From UBA2965 sp036526135 (GTDB taxonomy: Bacteria; Pseudomonadota; Gammaproteobacteria; Pseudomonadales; Azotimanducaceae): 22,692 bases of DNA. The stretch spans positions 1-22,692 of the forward strand of contig DATCZA010000045.1 of the NCBI GenBank assembly GCA_036526135.1, given 5' to 3'. The stretch's first letter is position 1, and each line of letters opens with the position of its first letter. Both the position numbers and the translations under genes were made by a program. Below are positions 15,969 to 22,692 of this stretch, piece after piece. The notes beneath the pieces are model-generated. The model worked only from the letters and a program-made list of their open reading frames with translations. It was not told the origin of the DNA and ran no database searches.

Positions 15969-15986
15969 ACGAGTTGCGACCCAGTC

Positions 15987-18203
15987 TTACAGGTCGAAAC
16001 CCACGGTCAGTCCCCAGCGGCGCGGGGCGCTGATGAGGTTCGTGTCGAACAGCGCGCCGACGGCGGTAATCGACGCCTGGTAAACCTCGTCCGTGACGTT
16101 CTTCACGTAGAACGTGGCGTAATACCGCTCGCTGGGCGCGCGCCAGGTGACGCTCATGTCCAGGAGCTCGTATGAGCCGATCTCGCCTTTCGGCACACCC
16201 GAGGCAAGGTTGTTCTGCTTGGCCACGTGGCTGAAGTCCGCGGTGAAGACGGCCGTACCCATGTTGCCCAGCTGTGCGTCGTAGGACAGCCCCGCGCCGA
16301 TGGTCCATTCCGGGGCGCGCTGCAGGGGGATGTCGGAGTTGTCGGTGACGGTGCCGTCGCCGTTGATGTCGGCGAAAAACTCCTCGTAGCCGGCGTCGTT
16401 GTAGCCCACCGCCAGGTTGAGCTGCAGGCCGGTCACGGGAATCGCTACGACTTCCAGCTCGAAGCCTTTCACCGTGGCGTCTGCGGCGTTTTCGGTCAAC
16501 GTCTCCTGCGGGTTGGGTGCATCCGGGTCCGGCAGATTGCGGATGATGGTCCGCTGCAGGCCCTTGTAGTCGTTCCAGAACAACGCGACGTTGGTGCGCA
16601 GCCGCTTATCGAGCCAGTCTGCCTTCAGGCCGATCTCGTAAGCGTCCACTTTCTCCTCGTCGAAGGGTCCGAAAGCGAAGGGTGTTCCGGAACGGCCGTT
16701 GAAACCGCCGCTCTTGAAGCCTTTCGAGTAGCTGGCATAGACCATGCCGTTGTCGGAGAACTGATAGTCGACACCCACCTTGGGTCCGAAATTGGACCAG
16801 TCCTCATCCAGGTCGTACTGCTGAGACAGGTTCGGGTACCCAGAGAACAGGGTGGCGTAGAAGTCTTTATCCTCCTTGGTATAGCGACCGCCCAGAGTGA
16901 AGCGGAGGCGATCCGTCAGGTTGTAGTCGACCTGAGCAAAGAACGCCAAGTTGGTGTGCTCCTGGCCCGTGATCGCGTTGATGTGTGCGATGTTGCCCGA
17001 GTTCGTCACGTCGATGAACGTGTCCCGGCGCAGGAAGTAATCCTGCTCGAAGTAATAAAGGCCGGTGATGAGGTTGAGGTTATCGGTTAGATCTTTCGCG
17101 AAGCGAAGCTCGGTGGAGATCTGGTCGTGGGGCTCGTCACGCAAGATCTCGAAGGCGGGCGCGGCGCTGTTGTCCACTTCGCCGTTCATGAGCGAATCTG
17201 TTTCCCGGTAGTTCGAAACCGACGTGAGCGTGCCTCCCCACACGTCCCAGTTCGCCTCGACGGTTATGCCCCAGATGTCGTTGTTGATATAGCCGGGCAC
17301 GTTGTAGCTGACAGTGCGCACGTCCTCGCCTCGCTCGTACTGGGGCTCGCCGTAGAGGAGCGGGACCAGCTGGGTGGGCTCCCCCACCGGAACCTGGGCT
17401 GTCGGCTCGCTTCGCTCCCTGATGTACTCCCCGATGATCGTGAGGTCGAAGGTATCGTTCGGGGTGAAGAGGATGGTGGGTCGAATCGTAAGGGAATCTG
17501 TGCCCCCCTGATCCTTCGTGGCGCGATTTCCTGAAGTGCCGGTGAACGTGTTCTTGAAGTACCCGTCGTACTCCTGGGAGAAGATGGCAATCTTTGCTGC
17601 CAGCTTGTCTTCCACGATGGGCGCCTCGGCGGCCATGCGAATGTCGCGGCGCCCGTACTCGCCAACGGTGACGCTGCCTCGTGCGCCGAACTCACCCGTG
17701 GGTCGTTTGGTGCGGTAGTGAATGGCCCCGCCTGTCGTGTTGCGCCCGAACAGCGTGCCCTGGGGGCCGCGCAGGATTTCGATCTGCTCCACGTCGAACA
17801 GATCCAGTGAGTTGTTGGCGGGCCGTGGGATGTAGATGCCGTCGATGAAGATGGCAACCGGCGGATCCACGGTCGAGTCGATGTCGGCGTTGCCGATGCC
17901 GCGGATGAAGACGGCCGCCGAACTGGAGAACCCGCTGATGTCGGACACGATCACGTTGGGTGCTCTGACGTGGAGGTCGGTGATGTCCGTGGCGAACACT
18001 CGCTCCAGACTTTCCCCGGTGAGCGCGGTTACCGCCACCGGTGTCTGCTGCAGCGGCTCCTCGCGCTTTCGCGCGGTGACGAAGATTTCTTCGATGGCGG
18101 CGGTGCGCTCTTCGGCGACGACAAAGCCGGGTGTGGCCGGCAGCAACAGGCACACCAGCGTCAACAGGCGCGAAGGCCCACCGTGAAGTGGTTTGATCGA
18201 CAT
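15987..18203 (-). CDS. TonB-dependent outer-membrane receptor (TBDR 2)
   Basis: This 738-residue receptor has a signal peptide (about residues 1-28, with LLTLVCLLLPATPGFVVA), the plug start IEEIFVTARKR, and the central plug motif EILRGPQGTLFGRNTTGGA (R145). The barrel ends APRRWGLTVGFDL. The motif DPPVAIFIDGIYIPRPANN is typical of the large TBDR subgroup common in oligotrophic marine and sphingomonad genomes. ATG at 18201-18203 has GAGGGG upstream; in-frame upstream starts (TTG 18308, ATG 18227) would include the inverted-repeat leader and are less likely. A loop near 16332-16370 reads DINGDGTVTDNSD, an EF-hand/dockerin-like calcium motif. It is divergent from a LysR regulator that probably controls it. 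Substrate is unknown, but the divergent DUF3604 gene is the closest functional partner. Confidence 0.95.
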   Translation of the reverse strand: MSIKPLHGGPSRLLTLVCLLLPATPGFVVAEERTAAIEEIFVTARKREEPLQQTPVAVTALTGESLERVFATDITDLHVRAPNVIVSDISGFSSSAAVFIRGIGNADIDSTVDPPVAIFIDGIYIPRPANNSLDLFDVEQIEILRGPQGTLFGRNTTGGAIHYRTKRPTGEFGARGSVTVGEYGRRDIRMAAEAPIVEDKLAAKIAIFSQEYDGYFKNTFTGTSGNRATKDQGGTDSLTIRPTILFTPNDTFDLTIIGEYIRERSEPTAQVPVGEPTQLVPLLYGEPQYERGEDVRTVSYNVPGYINNDIWGITVEANWDVWGGTLTSVSNYRETDSLMNGEVDNSAAPAFEILRDEPHDQISTELRFAKDLTDNLNLITGLYYFEQDYFLRRDTFIDVTNSGNIAHINAITGQEHTNLAFFAQVDYNLTDRLRFTLGGRYTKEDKDFYATLFSGYPNLSQQYDLDEDWSNFGPKVGVDYQFSDNGMVYASYSKGFKSGGFNGRSGTPFAFGPFDEEKVDAYEIGLKADWLDKRLRTNVALFWNDYKGLQRTIIRNLPDPDAPNPQETLTENAADATVKGFELEVVAIPVTGLQLNLAVGYNDAGYEEFFADINGDGTVTDNSDIPLQRAPEWTIGAGLSYDAQLGNMGTAVFTADFSHVAKQNNLASGVPKGEIGSYELLDMSVTWRAPSERYYATFYVKNVTDEVYQASITAVGALFDTNLISAPRRWGLTVGFDL

Positions 18204-18236
18204 GTGGTAATCCCCTCGGTTTTTCATGTTGGACTG

Positions 18237-18296
18237 CGGAACGAGTTCAGCAGGAGATCTTTGGCGCATTTCGGCTGGGCATGTTAACTCGTTCCG
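18237..18296. repeat. 11-bp inverted repeat with 38-nt spacer upstream of TBDR 2
   Basis: CGGAACGAGTT (18237-18247) and AACTCGTTCCG (18286-18296) are perfect reverse complements separated by 38 bp. They lie 34-93 bp upstream of the TBDR 2 start. On the minus strand they could form a long-loop hairpin in the mRNA leader. Alternatively, they could be two inverted protein sites about 49 bp centre to centre, a little under five helical turns. Confidence 0.7.
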
Positions 18297-18300
18297 AGTA

Positions 18301-18390
18301 GACTTCAAGAAAATTCATTAATAAAAACAGATAGTTATAATTAAAACAATAAATTTTAATATATTTCATAAGTTGAGCTAATATTGAGTT
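18301..18390. promoter_or_regulatory. AT-rich divergent control region with LysR-type site
   Basis: This 90-bp block contains only 16 G or C bases (about 18%) in an otherwise GC-rich window. It includes the inverted repeat ATTAAAA (18340-18346), 7 nt, TTTTAAT (18354-18360), which contains a T-N11-A arrangement as expected for LysR-family sites. TAATAT at 18379-18384 is a possible -10 for the LysR gene, and TATAAC on the minus strand (near 18335-18340) may serve as a -10 for TBDR 2. A shared regulator-binding region between divergent LysR and target genes is the usual design. Confidence 0.65.
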
Positions 18391-18413
18391 TGACACACCT
18401 CCAGCAGAGTCAT

Positions 18414-19394
18414 ATGGAAGATCCTCGCCTAGCCGGGATTGGAAACTCGTCCATCAACCTAAAGGAGCTGCGGCACGTCCTGCTGCTTCACGAAACTCTG
18501 AGCTTTAAACGTGCAGCAGAGCTGGCCGGCGTGACCCAATCGGCGCTGAGCCAGTCCATCGCGACGCTGGAGGAGCGCCTGGGCGTCAAGCTGTTCGACC
18601 GGAATCGCAGAAAGGTCTCAGCGACCGGATTTGGGGACCTGATCGCTGGGCGTGCGGTGGCGATCCTGAATGATCTGTCGGACATGGATCAGCAGATTGG
18701 CGCGATGCGGGATGTCCGGGAAGGCACCATGCGTTTCGGGATGGGCATCGTGCCGGCCGTATTGATACTGGAACAGGCGACGTCGGCTTTCCAGGCCGAG
18801 CACCCGGACGTGGCGACACGGGTCATCGTCGACGTGCCCGAGGTGCTGGCAGAGCGAATGGAGGCGAACGAGATAGAATTTTTCGTCGCCCACTATCCCC
18901 CTCAGATTCGCAGCCGCGACCACCAGCACGAGACGTTGTTGAGCTATGAACATCGTCTGATCTGTGCCCCCGAACACCCGTTGGCCGGCCTGAATCGGGT
19001 GACGTTTGCCGACCTGATCCGCCACCCCGTGGTGAGTTTCGGTCCGATGTATCTCGCCGATCTGGGCCTTCGGACGCTGCGCGATAGTGATGACTACAGG
19101 CGGTTCGAGCGCAACTATCCTGCGGTGCAGACTCAGCAACCGTGGCTGCTTGCAGACCTGGTCGCGGCGGGGGACTTCGTGATGTTTGCCCCCGGTGAGC
19201 CGTTGGCCGATCGGATCGGCCAGGGTCTTCTGGTCACACGCGAGGTCGCCGACCTCCAGACGCGCATCGAGGTGAAGCTGGTTTGGAAGGCGGGCGTGAG
19301 TCGCTCGCCGGCGGCCAAGCGAATGGCGGAAATATTACACGAGCTTGCGGAGAGGCAGGCGAGGGATGATCTCAGGAGGAACTTCGTTGAGTAA
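18414..19394 (+). CDS. LysR-family transcriptional regulator
   Basis: This 326-residue protein has an N-terminal winged helix-turn-helix, INLKELRHVLLLHETLSF then KRAAELAGVTQSALSQSIATLEERLGVKLF (about residues 15-65). A periplasmic-binding-protein-like effector domain follows, including FGMGIVPAVLILEQATSAF and DLVAAGDFVMFAPGEPLA. The frame extends to TTG 18384; ATG 18414 gives the normal family N-terminus, although its ribosome binding site is weak. It is divergent from TBDR 2 and overlaps the DUF3604 gene by 8 bp at its end. It probably activates or represses both in response to a small molecule. The effector is not predictable. Confidence 0.93.
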   Translation: MEDPRLAGIGNSSINLKELRHVLLLHETLSFKRAAELAGVTQSALSQSIATLEERLGVKLFDRNRRKVSATGFGDLIAGRAVAILNDLSDMDQQIGAMRDVREGTMRFGMGIVPAVLILEQATSAFQAEHPDVATRVIVDVPEVLAERMEANEIEFFVAHYPPQIRSRDHQHETLLSYEHRLICAPEHPLAGLNRVTFADLIRHPVVSFGPMYLADLGLRTLRDSDDYRRFERNYPAVQTQQPWLLADLVAAGDFVMFAPGEPLADRIGQGLLVTREVADLQTRIEVKLVWKAGVSRSPAAKRMAEILHELAERQARDDLRRNFVE

Positions 19395-21246
19395 TAATCT
19401 TATTGCAGCGGCGGTTCGACCGCTGGCGGGAGCCGTGATGCTCTGGAGTGGTTTGGGTTGGGCCCAGGAGTATTCCGTTCCGGTGGACGGCGATTACCCC
19501 AAGAACGTGTACTGGGGAGACACCCACCTGCACACGCGCAACTCGCCGGACGCCTACTCCATGGGCAACATGAACCTCACGCCGGCAGACGCCTATCGGT
19601 TTGCCCAGGGCCAGGAGGTCGTTGCGCACAACGGCATGCGGGTGCAGCTGCGGCGCCCGCTGGATTTCCTGGTGGTCTCGGACCACTCCGAGTACATCGG
19701 TGGTTATTACCGCTTCAACGTGGGCGATCCCATCGTCACCGAGACCGAAGCCGGCCGCCAATGGCAGGGCTACCTGGATGAAGGTGGCGATGCGGTGGCA
19801 AACATCTACGCGACCTTCGTCAACAGCATGCAGGATCCGGAGAACTATCCGCCCCTGCCCGAGCGCTCGCGCCTGCTGATCTGGCAGGACGTGGCCACGA
19901 CCGCCGACGAGTACAACCGACCGGGGCAGTTCACCGCCTTCACCGGCTACGAGTGGACGGCGATGATCGACGGCAACAACCTGCACCGGGTGGTGGTTTA
20001 CAAGGATTCAGCGGACAAGGTCTCTCAGCTGCCCCCGTTCTCGGGGCAGGACAGCCTCGATCCCCGGGAGCTTTGGAAGGCGCTTGCCCGTTACGAGGCC
20101 CAGACCGGAGGCGAGGTGATGGCCATCGCCCACAACGGCAACCTGTCCAACGGCATGATGTTTCCTGACAAGTCAGTGGACGGCAAACCCATCGACCGCG
20201 CCTACGCCGAGCTGCGCGCCCGCTGGGAGCCCATCTACGAGGTGACCCAGGTGAAGGGCGATGGAGAGGCGCATCCAACCCTCTCTCCGGATGACGAGTT
20301 CGCCGACTACGAGAACTGGGACTGGGACAACATCGGCCGCAGCCAGGCCAAGGAGGACTGGATGCTGCCGCACGAGTACGCCCGAGGCGCCCTCAAGCTG
20401 GGGCTGAAGCACGAGAAGAAGCTGGGCGTGAATCCGTTCAAGTTCGGCCTGATCGGCAGCACCGACGGCCACAACACGATCTCCACGACCGAGGAAGACA
20501 ACTTCTTCGGCAAGTTTCCCGAGTCCGAGCCCGGCCCTGAGCGGCTGGAGAACGCCATGGCCATGGATCGGCTCTGGAAGAACTGGAACATCGTGGCTTC
20601 CGGCTACGCGGCCGTGTGGGCGCGCGAAAATACCCGGGAAGCGCTGTTCGAGGCCATGCAGCGGCGGGAGGTCTACGCGACCACCGGCTCGCGGATCTCG
20701 GTGCGCTTCTTCGGCGGCTGGGACTACGGGGCCGAGGACATTCACCGCCCGACTTATCTGGACGTTGCCTACGCCGGCGGCGTGCCCATGGGTGGCGACC
20801 TGACGGCGGCGCCCAAGGATCGTGCTCCGAAGTTCATGGTGCACGCCGTGAAGGACCCGGACGGCGCGAACCTCGACCGGGTTCAGGTCGTGAAGGGGTG
20901 GCTCGAAAGGGACGGATCGTTGCAGGAGAAGGTCTACGATGTTGCCTGGTCGGGTGACCGGTCGCCGGATCCGAAGACGGGCAAGCTGTTCCCGGTGGGC
21001 TCCACGGTGGACGTCGAGGCCGCCACCTACGACAACTCCATCGGCACGGCACAGCTGAGCACGGTGTGGGAGGACCCGGACTTCGATGCGAAGGAGCGGG
21101 CCTTCTACTACGTTCGGGTCCTGGAAATTCCCCGGCCCCGGTGGACGGCTTACGACGCCGCCTTCTTCGACCTGGACCTGCCCGAAGAGATCCCCATGGT
21201 CATTCAGGATCGGGCTTACACCTCTCCGATCTGGTACACGCCCTGA
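19387..21246 (+). CDS. Secreted DUF3604 protein, probable PHP-like metal hydrolase
   Basis: This 619-residue protein starts at TTG 19387, where a perfect AGGAGG (19374-19379) sits 7 nt upstream; in-frame ATG 19366 lacks a comparable site. The resulting N-terminus is a signal peptide (IAAAVRPLAGAVMLWSGLGWA, with cleavage before QEYS), so the protein is periplasmic. Histidine and acidic motifs resemble a PHP-type metal site: D45-T-H47-L-H49 after NVYWG, SD99H100SEY, IAH249NGN, and STD360GH362N. The family (DUF3604) has no settled function that I can cite; the metal ligands suggest a phosphoesterase-like or other hydrolase. It overlaps the LysR stop by 8 bp, so it is co-transcribed and controlled with the regulator, next to TBDR 2. 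It may process the TBDR 2 ligand after uptake, an inference from position. Confidence 0.85.
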   Translation: MSNNLIAAAVRPLAGAVMLWSGLGWAQEYSVPVDGDYPKNVYWGDTHLHTRNSPDAYSMGNMNLTPADAYRFAQGQEVVAHNGMRVQLRRPLDFLVVSDHSEYIGGYYRFNVGDPIVTETEAGRQWQGYLDEGGDAVANIYATFVNSMQDPENYPPLPERSRLLIWQDVATTADEYNRPGQFTAFTGYEWTAMIDGNNLHRVVVYKDSADKVSQLPPFSGQDSLDPRELWKALARYEAQTGGEVMAIAHNGNLSNGMMFPDKSVDGKPIDRAYAELRARWEPIYEVTQVKGDGEAHPTLSPDDEFADYENWDWDNIGRSQAKEDWMLPHEYARGALKLGLKHEKKLGVNPFKFGLIGSTDGHNTISTTEEDNFFGKFPESEPGPERLENAMAMDRLWKNWNIVASGYAAVWARENTREALFEAMQRREVYATTGSRISVRFFGGWDYGAEDIHRPTYLDVAYAGGVPMGGDLTAAPKDRAPKFMVHAVKDPDGANLDRVQVVKGWLERDGSLQEKVYDVAWSGDRSPDPKTGKLFPVGSTVDVEAATYDNSIGTAQLSTVWEDPDFDAKERAFYYVRVLEIPRPRWTAYDAAFFDLDLPEEIPMVIQDRAYTSPIWYTP

Positions 21247-21252
21247 AGGGGA

Positions 21253-21276
21253 GGGCCGCGGCGGGCGCCGCGGCCC
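21253..21276. terminator. GC-only hairpin between convergent genes
   Basis: GGGCCGCGGC (21253-21262) and GCCGCGGCCC (21267-21276) form a perfect 10-bp stem of only G and C with a 4-nt loop, GGGC. It lies in the 37-bp gap between the stops of the DUF3604 gene and TBDR 3. There is no T tract on either strand, so it is not a standard intrinsic terminator. It could act as a 3'-end-protecting hairpin or a pausing signal. Confidence 0.6.
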
Positions 21277-21283
21277 CGAAGCA

Positions 21284-22692
21284 TCACATGCGATAGCGGA
21301 AGCGCAACCCGTAGGTTCGGGGGCGCTGGAAGAACCGCGTGTTGTCGAACTGCGTGATGATGATGGCCTGCTCGTTCTCCTCGTCGGTCAGGTTGGCCAC
21401 GTAGGCTTCAACCGTCCAGCTGTCGCCCTCACCGTGGACGTAAGCAGCGCCCATGTCGACCGTCCAGTAGCCGTCCACCTTGTCGTCCAGCCGAAGTCTC
21501 GGATCCTCTGGCTGCTGGTAGTCCTCGCCGTTGAAGATCGTCATGTACTGCGAGTCCCGAAAGCCGACGGACGTGATCCAGTCGAAGCGGCCGCTGCGCA
21601 CGTACCAGCTCTTGGCAAGCGACGCGTTCAGCTGCCAGCGCGGCGTGCGGGGCAGGCGCTTGCCGTCGATGGACTGGTTGACCGCCTCGTCCGGTGCGAC
21701 GTCGGCCTGGAAGCGGCTGTCCTGGATCTCCTGTGCGTTCTGAACCTCTGCCTCGAGCCAGAGCAACGTGGACCGGATGGTCCAGTCGTCGGGAAGCATG
21801 AAGGAAGCTTCGAGCTGGGCGCCGTATATCTCGGCGTCCGAGGCGTTGAAGCCGAAGTTGACCACCTGGGTCTGCAGCGCGGGGTCGATGTCCTCGGGAT
21901 CCACGCCCACGAAGTCCAGAACCTGCGCGGTGGATACCAGGGAGTTCAGGACCAGGTCCTTGTAGTCGTAGTAGAAGCCGCTGAGGTTGACCTGGGCGAG
22001 GGTGCTCCCCAGGTCGAACTCGTTCTTGATGCCGATCTCATACAGCGTGACCTTCTCCGAGTCGTAGGTTGGGGCCAGCGTCTCCGTGTCGAAGGCGGCG
22101 GGCGCGTTGCCGGCCGGATTGATGGGCCCGAGCCCTTCGGTGTCCGGAACGTTGTCGTTGAAGCCGCCGGACTTGTTGCCGGTGGCCACCAGCCCGTACA
22201 GCAGGCTCGAGTCGCTCACGTCGTACTCCAGACGCACGCGCCAGTCGGTGAAGTCGTCGTCCAGCGCGCCGTTCTGCAGCGCGATCTGACCCGAGAACGG
22301 CACGGCGTAGGTCAGCAGACCATCTTCGGCACAGACCCAGTAATCGTCTGCGATGGTGTCCAGGCACTCGGTTCGGTTCTCAGCTCCGCCGTAGAGCACT
22401 CCGTTGGCGAAGACGTCGTCCACGTTGTCCCGGGCGCCGAATGCGGCGACACCGTCGAAGTAGAAGTCGAGGGTCTCCTGATCCGAGACGCCGCCGTCGC
22501 CGTCCGTGTCGGGGTTGAAGATGGTCCGGTCGAAGGCGTTGAACTCGAAGCCCTCGGTGCCGACTCGGACCCCGCCGCAGCAGTTGAAATCGCCGGCGCC
22601 GAGCGCAAAGCCGTAGCGGGCGTTGACGCCGTAGCGCTGCTTGTCGTCGTCCGTGTAGCGCACGCCGCCGGTCAGACGGACGCGGTCGGTGA
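21284..22692 (-). CDS. TonB-dependent outer-membrane receptor, C-terminal part (TBDR 3; 5' end outside window)
   Basis: The frame is open from the window edge to TGA at 21284-21286, about 468 residues, beginning TDRVRLTGGVRYTDDDK, a typical barrel strand. It ends RPRTYGLRFRYRM, the usual aromatic-rich TBDR terminus. Motifs GNKSGGFNDN, YEIGIKNEFDLG and GAQLEASFMLPDDW fit the barrel pattern of this subgroup. The signal peptide and plug lie outside. A predicted extracellular loop carries DTDGDGGVSDQE, which matches every key position of a 12-residue EF-hand calcium loop. Nearby cysteines (CC in FNCCGG, and CLDTIADDYWVC) probably form disulfides. It converges on the DUF3604 gene across a GC hairpin. 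Confidence 0.92.
   Translation of the reverse strand, partial: TDRVRLTGGVRYTDDDKQRYGVNARYGFALGAGDFNCCGGVRVGTEGFEFNAFDRTIFNPDTDGDGGVSDQETLDFYFDGVAAFGARDNVDDVFANGVLYGGAENRTECLDTIADDYWVCAEDGLLTYAVPFSGQIALQNGALDDDFTDWRVRLEYDVSDSSLLYGLVATGNKSGGFNDNVPDTEGLGPINPAGNAPAAFDTETLAPTYDSEKVTLYEIGIKNEFDLGSTLAQVNLSGFYYDYKDLVLNSLVSTAQVLDFVGVDPEDIDPALQTQVVNFGFNASDAEIYGAQLEASFMLPDDWTIRSTLLWLEAEVQNAQEIQDSRFQADVAPDEAVNQSIDGKRLPRTPRWQLNASLAKSWYVRSGRFDWITSVGFRDSQYMTIFNGEDYQQPEDPRLRLDDKVDGYWTVDMGAAYVHGEGDSWTVEAYVANLTDEENEQAIIITQFDNTRFFQRPRTYGLRFRYRM

Noticed and set aside
1..22692. CRISPR arrays, tRNA or rRNA genes, insertion sequences, attachment sites
   Set aside because: I saw no regularly spaced repeats, no cloverleaf or rRNA signature, and no transposase or integrase coding sequence in any frame.

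Overview
The window is a GC-rich, gene-dense stretch of bacterial chromosome with no RNA genes, insertion sequences or CRISPR arrays that I can see. Three outer-membrane TonB-dependent receptors (TBDRs), Sec signal peptides on periplasmic enzymes, and compact overlapping operons point to a Gram-negative proteobacterium. The mix of many TBDRs with Rieske oxygenases, a phytanoyl-CoA-dioxygenase-type enzyme, GPH-type transporters and a DUF3604 protein is what I would expect from an uncultured, probably marine, gammaproteobacterium (Halieaceae-like). A sphingomonad-type alphaproteobacterium is the main alternative. This assignment is inference from gene content only.

Layout. 1-3184 (+): the C-terminal part of a Rieske ring-hydroxylating oxygenase alpha subunit, then TBDR 1, closed by a textbook terminator. 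3308-4054 (+): a ThuA-like protein. 4096-4802 (-): a Phd/YefM-VapC type II toxin-antitoxin pair with an 18-bp perfect palindromic operator. 4972-7747 (-): two tandem, overlapping, paralogous GPH-family symporters. 7891-9822 (+): a periplasmic PQQ-dependent dehydrogenase, ending 6 bp from the convergent TetR gene. 9829-11233 (-): dienelactone hydrolase and TetR regulator 1. 11346-15968 (+): a self-contained four-gene unit. It has a sigma70-like promoter with an overlapping 24-bp operator, then a D-aminoacylase-family amidohydrolase, TetR regulator 2, a PhyH-type Fe(II)/2-oxoglutarate dioxygenase, a complete Rieske oxygenase alpha subunit, and a bidirectional terminator. 15987-18203 (-): TBDR 2. 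18414-21246 (+): a LysR regulator overlapping a secreted DUF3604 protein, divergent from TBDR 2 across an AT-rich control region. 21284-22692 (-): the C-terminal part of TBDR 3.

Working together (inference). TBDRs would import scarce, bulky organic molecules across the outer membrane. The PQQ dehydrogenase and the DUF3604 protein would act in the periplasm, and the GPH symporters would carry products across the inner membrane. Cytoplasmic amidohydrolase, non-heme iron oxygenases and dienelactone hydrolase would then hydrolyse, hydroxylate and open the substrate. Each block has its own local regulator. The natural substrate cannot be read from the sequence. No Rieske beta subunit, ferredoxin or reductase is present in the window, so electron transfer partners must lie elsewhere.

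The most interesting signals are the TetR-type operator placed exactly on the promoter of the four-gene oxygenase operon, the helically phased double palindrome in front of the antitoxin, EF-hand-like calcium loops inside two of the TBDRs, and the repeat-rich divergent region between TBDR 2 and the LysR gene.
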